From positions 1 through 29,506 of the forward strand of contig URPI01000005.1 of the NCBI GenBank assembly GCA_900549705.1: a stretch of 29,506 nt of DNA. The letters run 5' to 3'. How positions within the stretch are numbered: the stretch's first letter is position 1; the number at the start of each line of letters is the position of its first letter. The notes under the pieces were generated by a model. That model had not been told where the DNA came from. It made no database searches and worked only from the letters and a program-made list of their open reading frames with translations. Shown piece by piece: positions 1 through 8,273 of this stretch. The position numbers and the translations under genes are program-made. Source of the stretch: an uncultured Eubacteriales bacterium (GTDB lineage Bacteria; Bacillota; Clostridia; Oscillospirales; Oscillospiraceae).

Positions 1-119
1 TGCGCTCTGCAACACCCTCGGGGGAAGCCAAGAGACGCATCGCCGTTGGCTGTTCGTAAATTATTAGTCAGGACAGTCTACTACAGGGCGTGGCGTAAAA
101 CTGGGGCATTACTGCTGCC

Positions 120-851
120 TTAAAATTCACCGGCGGCGTACATGACGGCAGAGAGGGCACACAGGGGAGCCGTCTCACATCGCAGAATCCGGCTGCCCAG
201 GGTGCAGACGGAAAGCCCCGCCTCCCGCGCCTGAGTAACCTCGCTCTCGTCCAGTCCGCCCTCCGGGCCGGTGACGAGACTCACCGTTTTCCAGGAGCCG
301 CTTTCCAGCGCCATCCGCAGGGTAGTGGCGTGCTCGTTTTCGTAGAACAGCAGTGCCTTGTCCGCCTGGGCGGCCCGGGACAGTGCTTCCTGGAAGCTAC
401 CCAGAATCACCACCTGGGGAATCCGTCCCCGGCCGGACTGCTCCGCCGCAGAGGCAGCAATCTTCTGCCAGCGCTCCTGCTTCTTTTTCAGGCTTTTGTC
501 GTCTGGGCGGGAAACGCAGCGGGCAGAGGGAAATGCCGCAATCTCATAGGCTCCCAATTCTGTGGCCTTCTGAATCACGTGCTCCAGCTTATCCGCTTTG
601 GGAAAGGCCATATAGACGCTGGCCTGTACCGCTGCCTCCGTCTGGGAGGGGCGGCATTCTTTTACTTCCAGCGCAATGTCAGATGCGCCAACAGTACCAA
701 CGGTACACAGCGCTTCCTGCCCCATGCTGTCACATACCAGCAGCATCTCACCGGGTTTCAGGCGAAGCACCTTCGCGTGCTGGAAGTTTTCATCCACCAA
801 ATGCAGCACGGGCACATTCAATGGCTGCCCTTCCATAAAAAATCTTGTCAT
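120..851 (-). CDS. rsmE: 16S rRNA (uracil-1498-N3)-methyltransferase RsmE
   Basis: This 243-residue protein should methylate N3 of U1498 of 16S rRNA in the assembled 30S subunit, using S-adenosylmethionine. It has the normal RsmE length. An N-terminal PUA-like part (about 1-70) is followed by a SPOUT domain that carries the two knot motifs: LVTGPEGG near residue 190 and LGSRILRCETA near residue 219. The ATG at 851 is preceded by AGGA seven bases upstream. In many Firmicutes rsmE follows prmA. Here the right-hand neighbour is a 202-bp gap with two hairpin repeats and then trkH, so it may be transcribed alone. The family call is firm because both motifs are intact. Confidence 0.95.
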   Translation of the reverse strand: MTRFFMEGQPLNVPVLHLVDENFQHAKVLRLKPGEMLLVCDSMGQEALCTVGTVGASDIALEVKECRPSQTEAAVQASVYMAFPKADKLEHVIQKATELGAYEIAAFPSARCVSRPDDKSLKKKQERWQKIAASAAEQSGRGRIPQVVILGSFQEALSRAAQADKALLFYENEHATTLRMALESGSWKTVSLVTGPEGGLDESEVTQAREAGLSVCTLGSRILRCETAPLCALSAVMYAAGEF

Positions 852-905
852 AAAGCAATCCTCGGTCTTGTGGTTTTATGTTGAAAAAATCAATGGACAT
901 GACAA

Positions 906-935
906 CTGTCGGGGCGGACAGCATCCGCCCGCAAG
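906..935 (+). repeat. GC-rich intergenic hairpin repeat, copy A
   Basis: A 7-bp perfect stem GGGCGGA (912-918) and TCCGCCC (924-930) lies within the wider core ctgt(c/a)gggg...cgcccgcag, shared with copies at 1015, 3912 and 5347. It sits between rsmE and trkH. No protein is evident. Confidence 0.7.
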
Positions 936-1014
936 CTGACGGAATAGAGCGGTACGTTGGATGGGATGACGTTGGAAAACTACCATTCAACCGAGTACTA
1001 GCTAAAATCCGAGG

Positions 1015-1043
1015 CTGCGGGCGGCTACTAGCCGCCCCTACAG
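1015..1043 (-). repeat. GC-rich intergenic hairpin repeat, copy B
   Basis: This is the same element as copy A in the opposite orientation, with stem GGGCGGC/GCCGCCC and flanks CTGC and CTACAG. It lies ten bases beyond the trkH stop codon. It could form a hairpin at the 3' end of the trkAH transcript, but no clean U-run follows it. Confidence 0.7.
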
Positions 1044-1053
1044 AACCGTGTAT

Positions 1054-2508
1054 TTAGGCATTTTTCCAGGTTTGCAGGGAGAACAGCACCAAAATGGGGA
1101 AAATTTCCAGCCGCCCCAGCAGCATATCCAGTATCAGCACCAGCTTGCTGAAGGTGCTGAAGATGGAAAAATTGCAGGTGGGGCCTGCCAGCTCCAGGCC
1201 GGGGCCGATGTTATTCAGGCAGGACAGAACGGCGGAAAAATTGGTTCCCACCGAGTAGCCGTCCAGAGATATGAGCACAAAGCTGCCGAACATCAGCACT
1301 ACATAGGCACACAGATAAGCATTGGTGTTGGCCACAATCCGCTCGCTGACCACGCTCCCATTGTTGCGGATGACCTGCACCTTCCGGGGATGAAGCATTT
1401 GAGCGATGTTTCGCTTCAGGCTCTTGAACAGCAACAGCACCCGGGCAACCTTGAGGCCGCCACCGGTGGAACCGGCGCAGGCACCAATCACCATCAGACA
1501 TAGCAAAATGGTTCTGGAAAAGCTGGGCCATAGGTCAAAGTCTGTGGTTGCAAAGCCGGTGGTGGTGATGATGCTGCTCACCTGAAAGGCGGCATGGCGT
1601 ACGGTTTCCTCCAGGGTGGGGTAGAAATCCCCCAGATTCCACACGACAAGCCCAATACTGCCCAGCACAATCAGCACGTATAGCCGCAGTTCTTCGTCTT
1701 TCAGAACATTTTTTATTTGCCTCTGAGTCAGCAGATAGTAGCAGCTGAAATTCACGCCGAACAGCAGCATGAAAACGGTGGTCACATTCTGTAGGTAGGG
1801 GCTGTAGCTGGCAATGGAATCATTTTTGATGCCAAAGCCACCGGTTCCTGCCGTGCCGAAGGAAGTACAAACTGCGTCAAACACCGGCATTCCGCCGACA
1901 ATCAGAAAGAGAAAATCCAGCACCGTGAGAATGATGTAAAGAAAGTATAAAATGGCAGCGGTCTTGCGCATTTTGGGAACCAACTTGCCCACGCTGGGGC
2001 CGGGGCTCTCCGCCCGCAGCAGGTGCATGGTAAAGCCCTGCTCATTGCCCTTGGAGGGGGCAATGGCCAGCAGAAACACCAGCACACCCATGCCGCCCAC
2101 CCAGTGGGTGAAGCTGCGCCAGTACATCAGTCCCTTCGCCATATGCTCCACCTCCGGCAGAATGGAGGCACCGGTGGTGGTAAAGCCGGATACGGTTTCA
2201 AACAAGGCATCGATGTAGGAGGGGATTGCTTCGGAAACATAAAAGGGGATTGCCCCTGCCAGGCTGAGAACAAACCAACTTACCGCCACACATACCATGC
2301 CGTCAGTGGCATAAAAGGCGCTTTTGGCATCCCGGCAGAAGAAATACATGGGGCCGCCCACCAGGGCAATCAATCCCAGTGTGACTGCAAAGCCATAGGC
2401 AGCGGCGCTTTCTCCCAGGAAAAGGCTGATGAGCAGGGCGGGAATCAGAAAGATTCCCTCTATCAGAAGCATCTGGGCGGTGAACCGCCCCATCATCTTA
2501 TAGTTCAT
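1054..2508 (-). CDS. trkH: Potassium uptake protein TrkH (membrane channel subunit)
   Basis: This 484-residue polytopic membrane protein of the Trk/Ktr/HKT family forms the K+ translocation pathway. The four pore-loop selectivity segments are visible in order: TTTGAS (about residue 110), GTAGTGGFG (about 220), TTTGFATT (about 317) and GACAGSTGGG (about 343). The full length matches TrkH. The start at 2508 is preceded by AGGAGG four bases upstream, and only 12 bp separate it from trkA, its cytoplasmic RCK gating partner, so the two form an operon. Whether the transported ion is coupled to Na+ or H+ cannot be read from the sequence. Confidence 0.95.
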   Translation of the reverse strand: MNYKMMGRFTAQMLLIEGIFLIPALLISLFLGESAAAYGFAVTLGLIALVGGPMYFFCRDAKSAFYATDGMVCVAVSWFVLSLAGAIPFYVSEAIPSYIDALFETVSGFTTTGASILPEVEHMAKGLMYWRSFTHWVGGMGVLVFLLAIAPSKGNEQGFTMHLLRAESPGPSVGKLVPKMRKTAAILYFLYIILTVLDFLFLIVGGMPVFDAVCTSFGTAGTGGFGIKNDSIASYSPYLQNVTTVFMLLFGVNFSCYYLLTQRQIKNVLKDEELRLYVLIVLGSIGLVVWNLGDFYPTLEETVRHAAFQVSSIITTTGFATTDFDLWPSFSRTILLCLMVIGACAGSTGGGLKVARVLLLFKSLKRNIAQMLHPRKVQVIRNNGSVVSERIVANTNAYLCAYVVLMFGSFVLISLDGYSVGTNFSAVLSCLNNIGPGLELAGPTCNFSIFSTFSKLVLILDMLLGRLEIFPILVLFSLQTWKNA

Positions 2509-2520
2509 GAAGCCTCCTGA

Positions 2521-3879
2521 TTATGCAAAGATGTCGTTGAGCTGATAAAGCACCTCGCGCCCGTTGGTCACCACCACAACGATGTCCCCCGGCTGGAACA
2601 TGGATTCGCCGTTGGCAATCTCCGGTGCAGCACCGTGGGAAATGGACACCAGCAGCACATTGGGCTTGAGTTTGATTTCCTTCAACGGCTTGCCGCAGCA
2701 ACGGGTATGCTCGTCCACTTTAAATTCCATGGCCTCGGCCTTGCCGTCTGCGATGGAGTGAACGGTCAGAGCTGCGCCGGTCTGGTTCTTCATCGCACGG
2801 ACGTAGCGGGCAATGTTGTTGCTGCACAGATCCTTGGGGCAGATGATGCTGCCCAGGGAAAGACTGTCAATCAGACTGCGGTTATCTGCATTGCTCAACC
2901 GGGTGATGACCTGGGGCACGCCGCAGTTGGCAGCATACAGGGACACAATCATGTTCAGCTCATCAGCACCGGTGCAGCTGACCAGGGCATCGTATTGGGG
3001 CATTCCCTCACTGAGCAGCAAATCCTGGTCGCTGACATCGCCATGGATGATGTCCACATCCGGCAGTCCGGCGCTAAGCTCCTGGCATCGCTGGAAATTG
3101 GATTCCACAATCTTAACGTGCATCCCTTCTTTGATCAGCCGGGTAGCAAGATAATAGCCCACCGTGCCGCCGCCCAGAATCAGTACCTTGCGTACCCGAT
3201 GGGTGAGGATGCCCAGGTTGTTTAAAAGGGTGGTTAAATTCTCGGAAAGGGCGGTGACGAAAATCCGGTCGCCTTCCCGCAGAACAAAGTCACCGCCGGG
3301 AGCCATGGCAGCACCGTTGCGCAGCACTGCGCACACCAGAACCTTGCATTTGACAATGCCCCGCAGGTCAGCCAGGCGGACGTTGCATAGCTTGCTGCCT
3401 GCTTCCACCCGCAGCTCCACAATCTCCATCCGCCCCTTGGCGAAGGTATCCCGCCGCAGGAAGCCGGGGTATTTCAGCAGCCGGTGGATTTCGGTGGCTG
3501 CCTGGTTTTCGGGATTGATCACCATGGAGAGGCCGAATACATCCCGCATCCGGTAAGCCTGATCATTATATTCCGGGTTGCGGATGCGGGCAATGGTGTG
3601 CAGCTTGGGGTTCATGGAGTGGGCGGTGGTGCAGCACAGCAGATTGATTTCGTCATGATTGGTGACGGCAATCAGCAAATCCGCTTCCTTCACACCGGCC
3701 TGACTGAGCACTGCCATGGAGGCGCAGTTGCCCTCTACGGAAATGACATCATAGCGCTCCACGCTGGAATCCAGAATGACGGAATTGTAGTCGATGACCG
3801 TGATATCGTGCCCTTCGGAGGTGAACTGCCTGGTCAGAGTAGCACCAACCCTGCCGTCACCGGCAATGATAATCTTCAT
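2521..3879 (-). CDS. trkA: Trk system regulatory subunit TrkA (two RCK domains)
   Basis: This 452-residue cytoplasmic protein binds nucleotides and gates TrkH. It has the duplicated TrkA plan: an N-terminal Rossmann RCK domain with GDGRVG at residues 7-12, a TrkA-C domain, then a second Rossmann domain with GGGTVG around residue 237 and a final TrkA-C domain. Acidic residues that end strand 2 (IDYN, IVESN) fit NAD(H) binding. It is the first gene of the trkA-trkH operon. A promoter is visible at 3977-4005, so the leader is about 90 bases long and contains hairpin repeat copy C. The call is firm. Confidence 0.95.
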   Translation of the reverse strand: MKIIIAGDGRVGATLTRQFTSEGHDITVIDYNSVILDSSVERYDVISVEGNCASMAVLSQAGVKEADLLIAVTNHDEINLLCCTTAHSMNPKLHTIARIRNPEYNDQAYRMRDVFGLSMVINPENQAATEIHRLLKYPGFLRRDTFAKGRMEIVELRVEAGSKLCNVRLADLRGIVKCKVLVCAVLRNGAAMAPGGDFVLREGDRIFVTALSENLTTLLNNLGILTHRVRKVLILGGGTVGYYLATRLIKEGMHVKIVESNFQRCQELSAGLPDVDIIHGDVSDQDLLLSEGMPQYDALVSCTGADELNMIVSLYAANCGVPQVITRLSNADNRSLIDSLSLGSIICPKDLCSNNIARYVRAMKNQTGAALTVHSIADGKAEAMEFKVDEHTRCCGKPLKEIKLKPNVLLVSISHGAAPEIANGESMFQPGDIVVVVTNGREVLYQLNDIFA

Positions 3880-3911
3880 AGATGCCTCCGTTTTGATGAG
3901 AAATTACAAAA

Positions 3912-3939
3912 CTGTAGGGACGGCTTCCAACCGTCCGCC
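3912..3939 (+). repeat. GC-rich intergenic hairpin repeat, copy C
   Basis: The element reads CTGTAGGGACGG, a short spacer, then CCGTCCGCCG, forming a GGACGG/CCGTCC stem. It matches the other copies in sequence frame but has compensating stem changes (A opposite T). It lies inside the predicted trkA 5' leader. Confidence 0.65.
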
Positions 3940-3976
3940 GATGCGTTGCACCGGACTGGTGTTCACAATTTCGACC

Positions 3977-4005
3977 ATTATAGCAAATCTATCCGGGGAA
4001 TACAA
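3977..4005 (-). promoter_or_regulatory. Promoter of trkA-trkH
   Basis: On the minus strand, -35 TTGTAT (4000-4005) and -10 TATAAT (3977-3982) are separated by exactly 17 bp, about 100 bp upstream of the trkA ATG. It lies just beyond the S41 protease stop codon. Confidence 0.7.
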
Positions 4006-4016
4006 TGGAGAACCTT

Positions 4017-5174
4017 TTATTTTGTCAAAATATCTACGGCAGCCTGAATTTGGGGGTCATCTTTTGCATCCAGGGTTCCATAGGCAATCTTTGCCCGCGT
4101 CTCGTCATCCACTTCCACCACCACGTCCGGCTGAATACCGGTGCCAATCAGGCTCTTGCCGCTGGGGGTGAAGTATTTACCGGCGGACAGCCCCACGGCA
4201 GAGCCATCACTCAGCTCGTAGGTGTACTGGAAGTAGCCCTTGCCGCAGGTGGGCATTCCTACAATCGTGCCTGCGCCGTATTCCTGAATGGCGGCAGGGA
4301 AGAATTCAGCGGCGGAGTAGGAATCCTCGTTACATACCACGGCGATGGGCATATCCAAGAAGGAAGCATCGGATTTGTCCACGGTCTCCCGTCCGGCGTA
4401 GTCCAGGGTGCGGAACAGGTCGCCCTCCGGCAGCAGATAGTCCAGCACCTTCACAAGCTCCGTGGCGTAGCCACCGGGATTGTTGCGCACGTCAAAGATG
4501 AGCGCCTGAGCGCCCTGCTCCCGCAAGGCCTCAATGGCGGCGATGGTCTCATCTGCACAGCGGGCATCAAAATTGGAAATGGCAATCAGGCCGATGCTAT
4601 TTTCCAGCATCTCATAGCGGACCACCTCGGTGAGAATCTGCATTCTTGTGACCTGTACCCGGAGCACCTCACTGTCCCGCGTTATTTCCAGACTGATAGA
4701 TGTTCCTTCCTTGCCCCGAATGATGTCCCGCAGTTGGGCGGTGGTCATGCCCCGCACATCCTGACTTTCCGCGCCGGTGATGATGTCCCCGGCCAGCAGA
4801 CCGGCGGCCTCTGCACCGCTGTCCTTCTGCACCGCCAGAATCAGAAAACCTTGGCCGTTTTCTTCCGGGCTGATGGTGATGCCGATGCCTACATAGGCAT
4901 TTTCAACCTGCTCCTTGTGGGTGGCATAGTCTGCGGCGCTGAGATAGTAGCTCCATCGATCCCCCAGGGAGTCAATCATGGCGGTGGCCGCGGCATCCTC
5001 GGCCTTTTCCATGTCAGCTTCTTCAATGAAGCGGTTCTTGATGAGATATTCCACTTGGTCAAGCTTCGTGGAGCCGGGAGTTTTGCCCATGGTCAGCAAC
5101 AATGTGGCGGCGCAGGCTGCCATGGCAGTGGTGAGATAGGATAGAACGGTAATGAGTTTTTTCATAGGTATCAC
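4017..5174 (-). CDS. S41-family carboxyl-terminal processing peptidase with PDZ domain
   Basis: This 385-residue secreted or membrane-anchored serine protease is of the CtpA/CtpB type. An N-terminal hydrophobic segment (about 5-27) is followed by a helical region, a PDZ domain (YVGIGITI, from about residue 94), and the tail-specific protease core. The catalytic Ser lies in EDSYSAAEFF and the catalytic Lys in TCGKGYF. It recognises C-terminal tails of extracytoplasmic substrates; in many Firmicutes a ctp gene lies beside ftsEX and an M23 peptidase gene. Here it sits downstream of that cluster but behind a 442-bp gap with a terminator, so it is probably a separate unit. AAAAGGTGAT just upstream supports the ATG at 5174. 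The exact substrate is unknown. Confidence 0.93.
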   Translation of the reverse strand: MIPMKKLITVLSYLTTAMAACAATLLLTMGKTPGSTKLDQVEYLIKNRFIEEADMEKAEDAAATAMIDSLGDRWSYYLSAADYATHKEQVENAYVGIGITISPEENGQGFLILAVQKDSGAEAAGLLAGDIITGAESQDVRGMTTAQLRDIIRGKEGTSISLEITRDSEVLRVQVTRMQILTEVVRYEMLENSIGLIAISNFDARCADETIAAIEALREQGAQALIFDVRNNPGGYATELVKVLDYLLPEGDLFRTLDYAGRETVDKSDASFLDMPIAVVCNEDSYSAAEFFPAAIQEYGAGTIVGMPTCGKGYFQYTYELSDGSAVGLSAGKYFTPSGKSLIGTGIQPDVVVEVDDETRAKIAYGTLDAKDDPQIQAAVDILTK

Positions 5175-5346
5175 CTTTTAGAATGAATTGGATGGCTTAT
5201 TGATGTTGCGGGGAAGGAAAGATTATTCGCATTTTTTAAGGAAACGTTGGATTTTAGCAAGCACCCAGATGAACGCACACACTGACTGTAATGGTCGACG
5301 AGTATGTCGACCCGGCACACAAGCACCCCGAAAGGGGCACTTTGTG

Positions 5347-5374
5347 CTGCGGGCGGATGCTATCCGCCCCTACA
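5347..5374 (-). repeat. GC-rich intergenic hairpin repeat, copy D
   Basis: The stem is GGGCGGAT/ATCCGCCC with flanks CTGC and CTACA, in the same orientation as copy B. This is the best-conserved palindrome of the four. Confidence 0.75.
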
Positions 5375-5433
5375 ATCTGTGCCGGAAGCCGGTGCCATTC
5401 AACAGACAGCTCAAAAGCGAAAGTGCTTACGTT

Positions 5434-5558
5434 AGATAATAGATAAGAGATAATAACGAATAGTGAATAACTGAAACGCCCACGAAAACGTCATAATATC
5501 TATTATTTATTATCTATTCACTATTATCTATTATCTGAGCCCACGCAGTGGGCGTTTC
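5434..5558. repeat. AT-rich inverted repeat with interleaved GC arms
   Basis: AGATAATAGATAA (5434-5446) and TAGTGAATA (5461-5469) recur inverted as TTATCTATTATCT (5524-5536) and TATTCACTA (5515-5523). A second inverted pair, GAAACGCCCAC (5473-5483) and GTGGGCGTTTC (5548-5558), crosses the first, so the two stems are not nested. A small GCCCAC/GTGGGC hairpin lies at 5539-5553. Confidence 0.6.
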
Positions 5559-5573
5559 TGCGGCACTGCCGCC

Positions 5574-5601
5574 AAAAAGGAGCTGCCCCATGTGAGGCAG
5601 C
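5574..5601 (-). terminator. Rho-independent terminator of the ftsEX-M23 operon
   Basis: On the minus strand, stem GCTGCC/GGCAGC (5582-5587 and 5596-5601) is followed by a TTTTT run at 5574-5578, starting 16 bases after the stop codon of the M23 gene. Confidence 0.75.
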
Positions 5602-5616
5602 CCCGGAAATGGGATA

Positions 5617-6975
5617 TCAATACAGGCCAACGTAATTGCAGGGGTTGACATAAGCACCATTTTGGGCAATGCCAAAATGCAGATGGTTGCCGGTGGAAAT
5701 ACCGGTGCTGCCCACATAGCCAATGGTCTGCCCCTGGTTCACCTTCTGGCCGCTGCTGACGACGTAGTTGGTCATGTGCATATAAATGGAGGAAAAGCCG
5801 TCGCCATGGTTGATGGTGACATAATAACCGGCGGAGTTGGAATAGCCTGCAACCGTCACCGTGCCACCCCGGGAAGCAATGATGGGGGTTCCGGCGGGGG
5901 CTGCCAGGTCAACGCCCTGGTGATACTTGGAGGCACCGGTGGTGGGGGATTCACGGAAGCCGAAGGGGCTGGATACCATCCGATAGCTGCAAGGCACCAG
6001 CCAGGAGCTTCCCACGGTGACATTGCTGCTTCCGCCGCTGCTGGAATTTCCGCCGCTGCTGCTGCTGCCGCTATCAGTGGAGCCATTATTGGTGCCGCTG
6101 TTGCTGCCATCGGGACCACTGATGGGAATACTGGGCGCAACGGTAGTGGGGGGGACATAGGTTGCCATGTAGGCAAGCCATTCTTCCAGCTTTGCCTCGT
6201 TGTACTCCTGTTCCTTGCGGGCGATTTCATCCAGGAGCGCCTCGTCCTCTTCTTCCAAGTCAATCTGCTGCTGCTTCAGCTCCTCGCCTTTTGCAATCAG
6301 CTGCACAATCAGGTCGTCTGCTTCCTGTCTCTTTACATCCAACTCGTTCTGAGTATTGTCCAGTTCTGTCCGTGTGCCTTCCAGCTCACCCTTTTCGGCA
6401 GCAAGCTCCTGCTGGGCAGTTTCTACCCGCTGGGCGGCATCACTCAGCTCCTGCAAGCGGCGCGTGTCGGAGGAGGCAATCTCCTCTACCATGTTCAGCC
6501 GGTCAAGAAGGTCAGAAAAGTTTTTTGCCTTGAAAAGAACCTCCCAATAGCTGACGGTTCCTTCCTCCTCCATGGCCTGAATGCGGGTCTTGCAGTCGGC
6601 GTTCAGCTCATCGTAGCGATCCTGTGCCTTATCCAGTTCCTCCTGCTGGTCGGCAATCAAGACGCTGTAGGCACTGATTTGCTCGTTGATATTGATGATT
6701 TCGGTGTGCAGCAGGCCAATCTCTTGGTCAATCACATTTTTGCGGGCAACAATGTCGGCAATGTCATCGGAGGTCTGCTGATACTGCGTCTGCAAATCGG
6801 AAATCTGGTTTTTGATGTCCTTGCGGTTTTCTTGCAGCGCGTTAATCTGCTTACGGATTTCGCTGGAGGAGGCGGCAGCTGCCCGCATGGGCAGAATGCT
6901 GAAAATCAGGGTCAGCAGCATGATGGCAGCCATTACTCCGGCAAGAATGGAAACAAGCTTTTTGCGGTTCTTCAT
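5617..6975 (-). CDS. Coiled-coil M23 peptidase, second of a tandem pair (EnvC/PcsB-like)
   Basis: This 452-residue exported protein probably cuts peptidoglycan cross-bridges, or activates an amidase, at the division site. An N-terminal membrane segment or signal (7-35) is followed by a long coiled coil (about 38-260), a Ser/Gly-rich low-complexity linker (about 277-322) and a LytM domain. The zinc ligands appear intact: H352 and D356 in YHQGVDLAAP, and H433 in NHLHFG. The start at 6975 (MKNRKK) is chosen over an upstream in-frame ATG because it has GGAGAAAC upstream and opens on the signal. It lies 19 bp behind its paralogue and in the ftsEX operon, which suggests that FtsEX controls it. The linker is absent from the upstream paralogue. 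Confidence 0.88.
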   Translation of the reverse strand: MKNRKKLVSILAGVMAAIMLLTLIFSILPMRAAAASSSEIRKQINALQENRKDIKNQISDLQTQYQQTSDDIADIVARKNVIDQEIGLLHTEIININEQISAYSVLIADQQEELDKAQDRYDELNADCKTRIQAMEEEGTVSYWEVLFKAKNFSDLLDRLNMVEEIASSDTRRLQELSDAAQRVETAQQELAAEKGELEGTRTELDNTQNELDVKRQEADDLIVQLIAKGEELKQQQIDLEEEDEALLDEIARKEQEYNEAKLEEWLAYMATYVPPTTVAPSIPISGPDGSNSGTNNGSTDSGSSSSGGNSSSGGSSNVTVGSSWLVPCSYRMVSSPFGFRESPTTGASKYHQGVDLAAPAGTPIIASRGGTVTVAGYSNSAGYYVTINHGDGFSSIYMHMTNYVVSSGQKVNQGQTIGYVGSTGISTGNHLHFGIAQNGAYVNPCNYVGLY

Positions 6976-6994
6976 GTGGTTTCTCCTTCGTGTG

Positions 6995-8212
6995 TTACAG
7001 GTATGCCATGGGGTTGACGTAGGTTCCGCCGTAGGAAATGCCGAAGTGCAGGTGGGGGCCGGTGGAAATGCCGGTGCTGCCCACATAGCCAATCAGCTGC
7101 CCCTGGGTGACGGATTGCCCCTTGGATACCACATAACGAGTCATGTGCATATAGATGGAGGCGAAGCCGTCTCCATGGTTGATGGAAACATAGTAGCCTG
7201 CACCGCCGGCCTGATAGGAGGCAGTGGTGATGGTACCGGCTCTGGTGGCGTAGATGGGGGTGCCGGAGGGACAGGCCATGTCCACACCCTGGTGGTAGGT
7301 GGAGGCACCTGCCGTGGGGGATTTGCGGTTGCCAAAGGGGCTGGAGATTCTATAGCCGGAAACCGGCTCTATCCAGGTGGCGTTGGAGGGAGGGTTTTGC
7401 CCCTTCAGCGCCATCTTCACCAGTTCCTCTTTGTACTGCGCTGCCTGAAGCTCCTTTTGCTTTTGGGCAATCTCGTTCATCAGCTCGTTTTGCAATGCTT
7501 CGGACTCGTCCAGAAGCACCTGGAACTCGCTTTGCTTTGCAATCAAATCCCGCAGAATGTCATCGGACTCGGTGCGTTTTTCCTTCAGAATTTCCTCGCT
7601 TTCGGAAAGCTGCTCCCGGGTGTCCTGCAAGTCCAGCATTTCCTCGGTGAGAATCCGCTGGTTTTCTTCCACGTTGGCGGAGGCAACCTGCAAGTCTAAT
7701 AGCCGTTGGGTGTCAGCTGCCGCAATCTCGTCCACAATGTTCATCCGGTCGAGAAAGTCGGTAAAGCTGCTGGACTCAAAGATGACCTGCCAGTAGGTGA
7801 TTTCACCCTCCTCCTCCATGGCACGGATACGCTCTTTGTATTGCTGGTTCAGCTCTTTCAGGCGCTGGTTGGAATCCTCCAGCCGTTCCTGGGCATCGGC
7901 AATCATCTGACCGTAGACCCGCAGCTGCTCGTTGATGTTGATAATCTGGGAATGGAGCAGGGAAATTTCCTGGTCGACTGCATTTTTCTTATCCACCAAT
8001 GCCTGGATTTCGCTGGCATTGGCATTATATTGGGTACGAACAGATTCAATCTGCGCCTGTATCTGGGCGTTTTCAACCTTTAAGTCGGTAATCTCATCCT
8101 TGATTTGGGAGGTGCTGGTGGCAGCCTGAGCTCCATGGGGCAGGGAAGTGAAAACCGTAATTGCGGCAAGAAACGCGGCGGCAGCAGACCGAAGACGGTG
8201 GGATTTCTTCAT
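6995..8212 (-). CDS. Coiled-coil M23 peptidase, first of a tandem pair (EnvC/PcsB-like)
   Basis: This 405-residue secreted protein has a signal peptide (1-31, ending AQA), a coiled coil (about 34-265) and a C-terminal LytM/M23 domain. The zinc-site motifs are intact: H307 and D311 in YHQGVDMACP, and H387/H389 in PHLHFG. It shares the order coiled coil, YW-containing hinge (EGEITYWQV) and LytM with the next gene, so the pair is a tandem duplication that has diverged. ATG 8212 has AGGAGAG upstream; the longer frame to 8338 would run into ftsX. It follows ftsX by 61 bp. By analogy with EnvC and PcsB, the coiled coil should dock on the FtsX extracellular loop; this is inferred. Confidence 0.88.
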   Translation of the reverse strand: MKKSHRLRSAAAAFLAAITVFTSLPHGAQAATSTSQIKDEITDLKVENAQIQAQIESVRTQYNANASEIQALVDKKNAVDQEISLLHSQIININEQLRVYGQMIADAQERLEDSNQRLKELNQQYKERIRAMEEEGEITYWQVIFESSSFTDFLDRMNIVDEIAAADTQRLLDLQVASANVEENQRILTEEMLDLQDTREQLSESEEILKEKRTESDDILRDLIAKQSEFQVLLDESEALQNELMNEIAQKQKELQAAQYKEELVKMALKGQNPPSNATWIEPVSGYRISSPFGNRKSPTAGASTYHQGVDMACPSGTPIYATRAGTITTASYQAGGAGYYVSINHGDGFASIYMHMTRYVVSKGQSVTQGQLIGYVGSTGISTGPHLHFGISYGGTYVNPMAYL

Positions 8213-8273
8213 AGTCTCTCCTGGAAGCCGGAACGAAAGGGGAGCGGCTTCATGTTTTCTTTTGCGGACGCGG

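Larger units (their letters stand above)
5175..5616. other. 442-bp intergenic region built from hairpins and repeats, no gene seen
   Basis: No coding sequence with a ribosome site was found. From left to right it holds a GTCGAC-based hairpin (5293-5312, loop GAGTAT), a CCCCGAAAGGGG hairpin flanked by CACAA/TTTGTG (5317-5345), hairpin repeat copy D (5347-5374), an AT-rich inverted repeat (5434-5558) and the terminator of the M23 gene (5574-5601). Confidence 0.6.

Noticed and set aside
1..119. End of a gene running in from the left
   Set aside because: One frame is open for about 40 codons, but the peptide shows no recognisable motif, and the length is too short to support a call.
790..990. 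66-codon minus-strand frame between rsmE and trkH
   Set aside because: It overlaps the 5' end of rsmE and reads through a hairpin repeat; no ribosome site.
5188..5439. 83-codon plus-strand frame in the 442-bp gap
   Set aside because: It crosses three hairpins and a dispersed repeat and has no ribosome site or domain.
5662..7017. 451-codon plus-strand frame across the M23 gene
   Set aside because: It mirrors the coiled-coil and Ser/Gly linker codons and encodes no recognisable domain.
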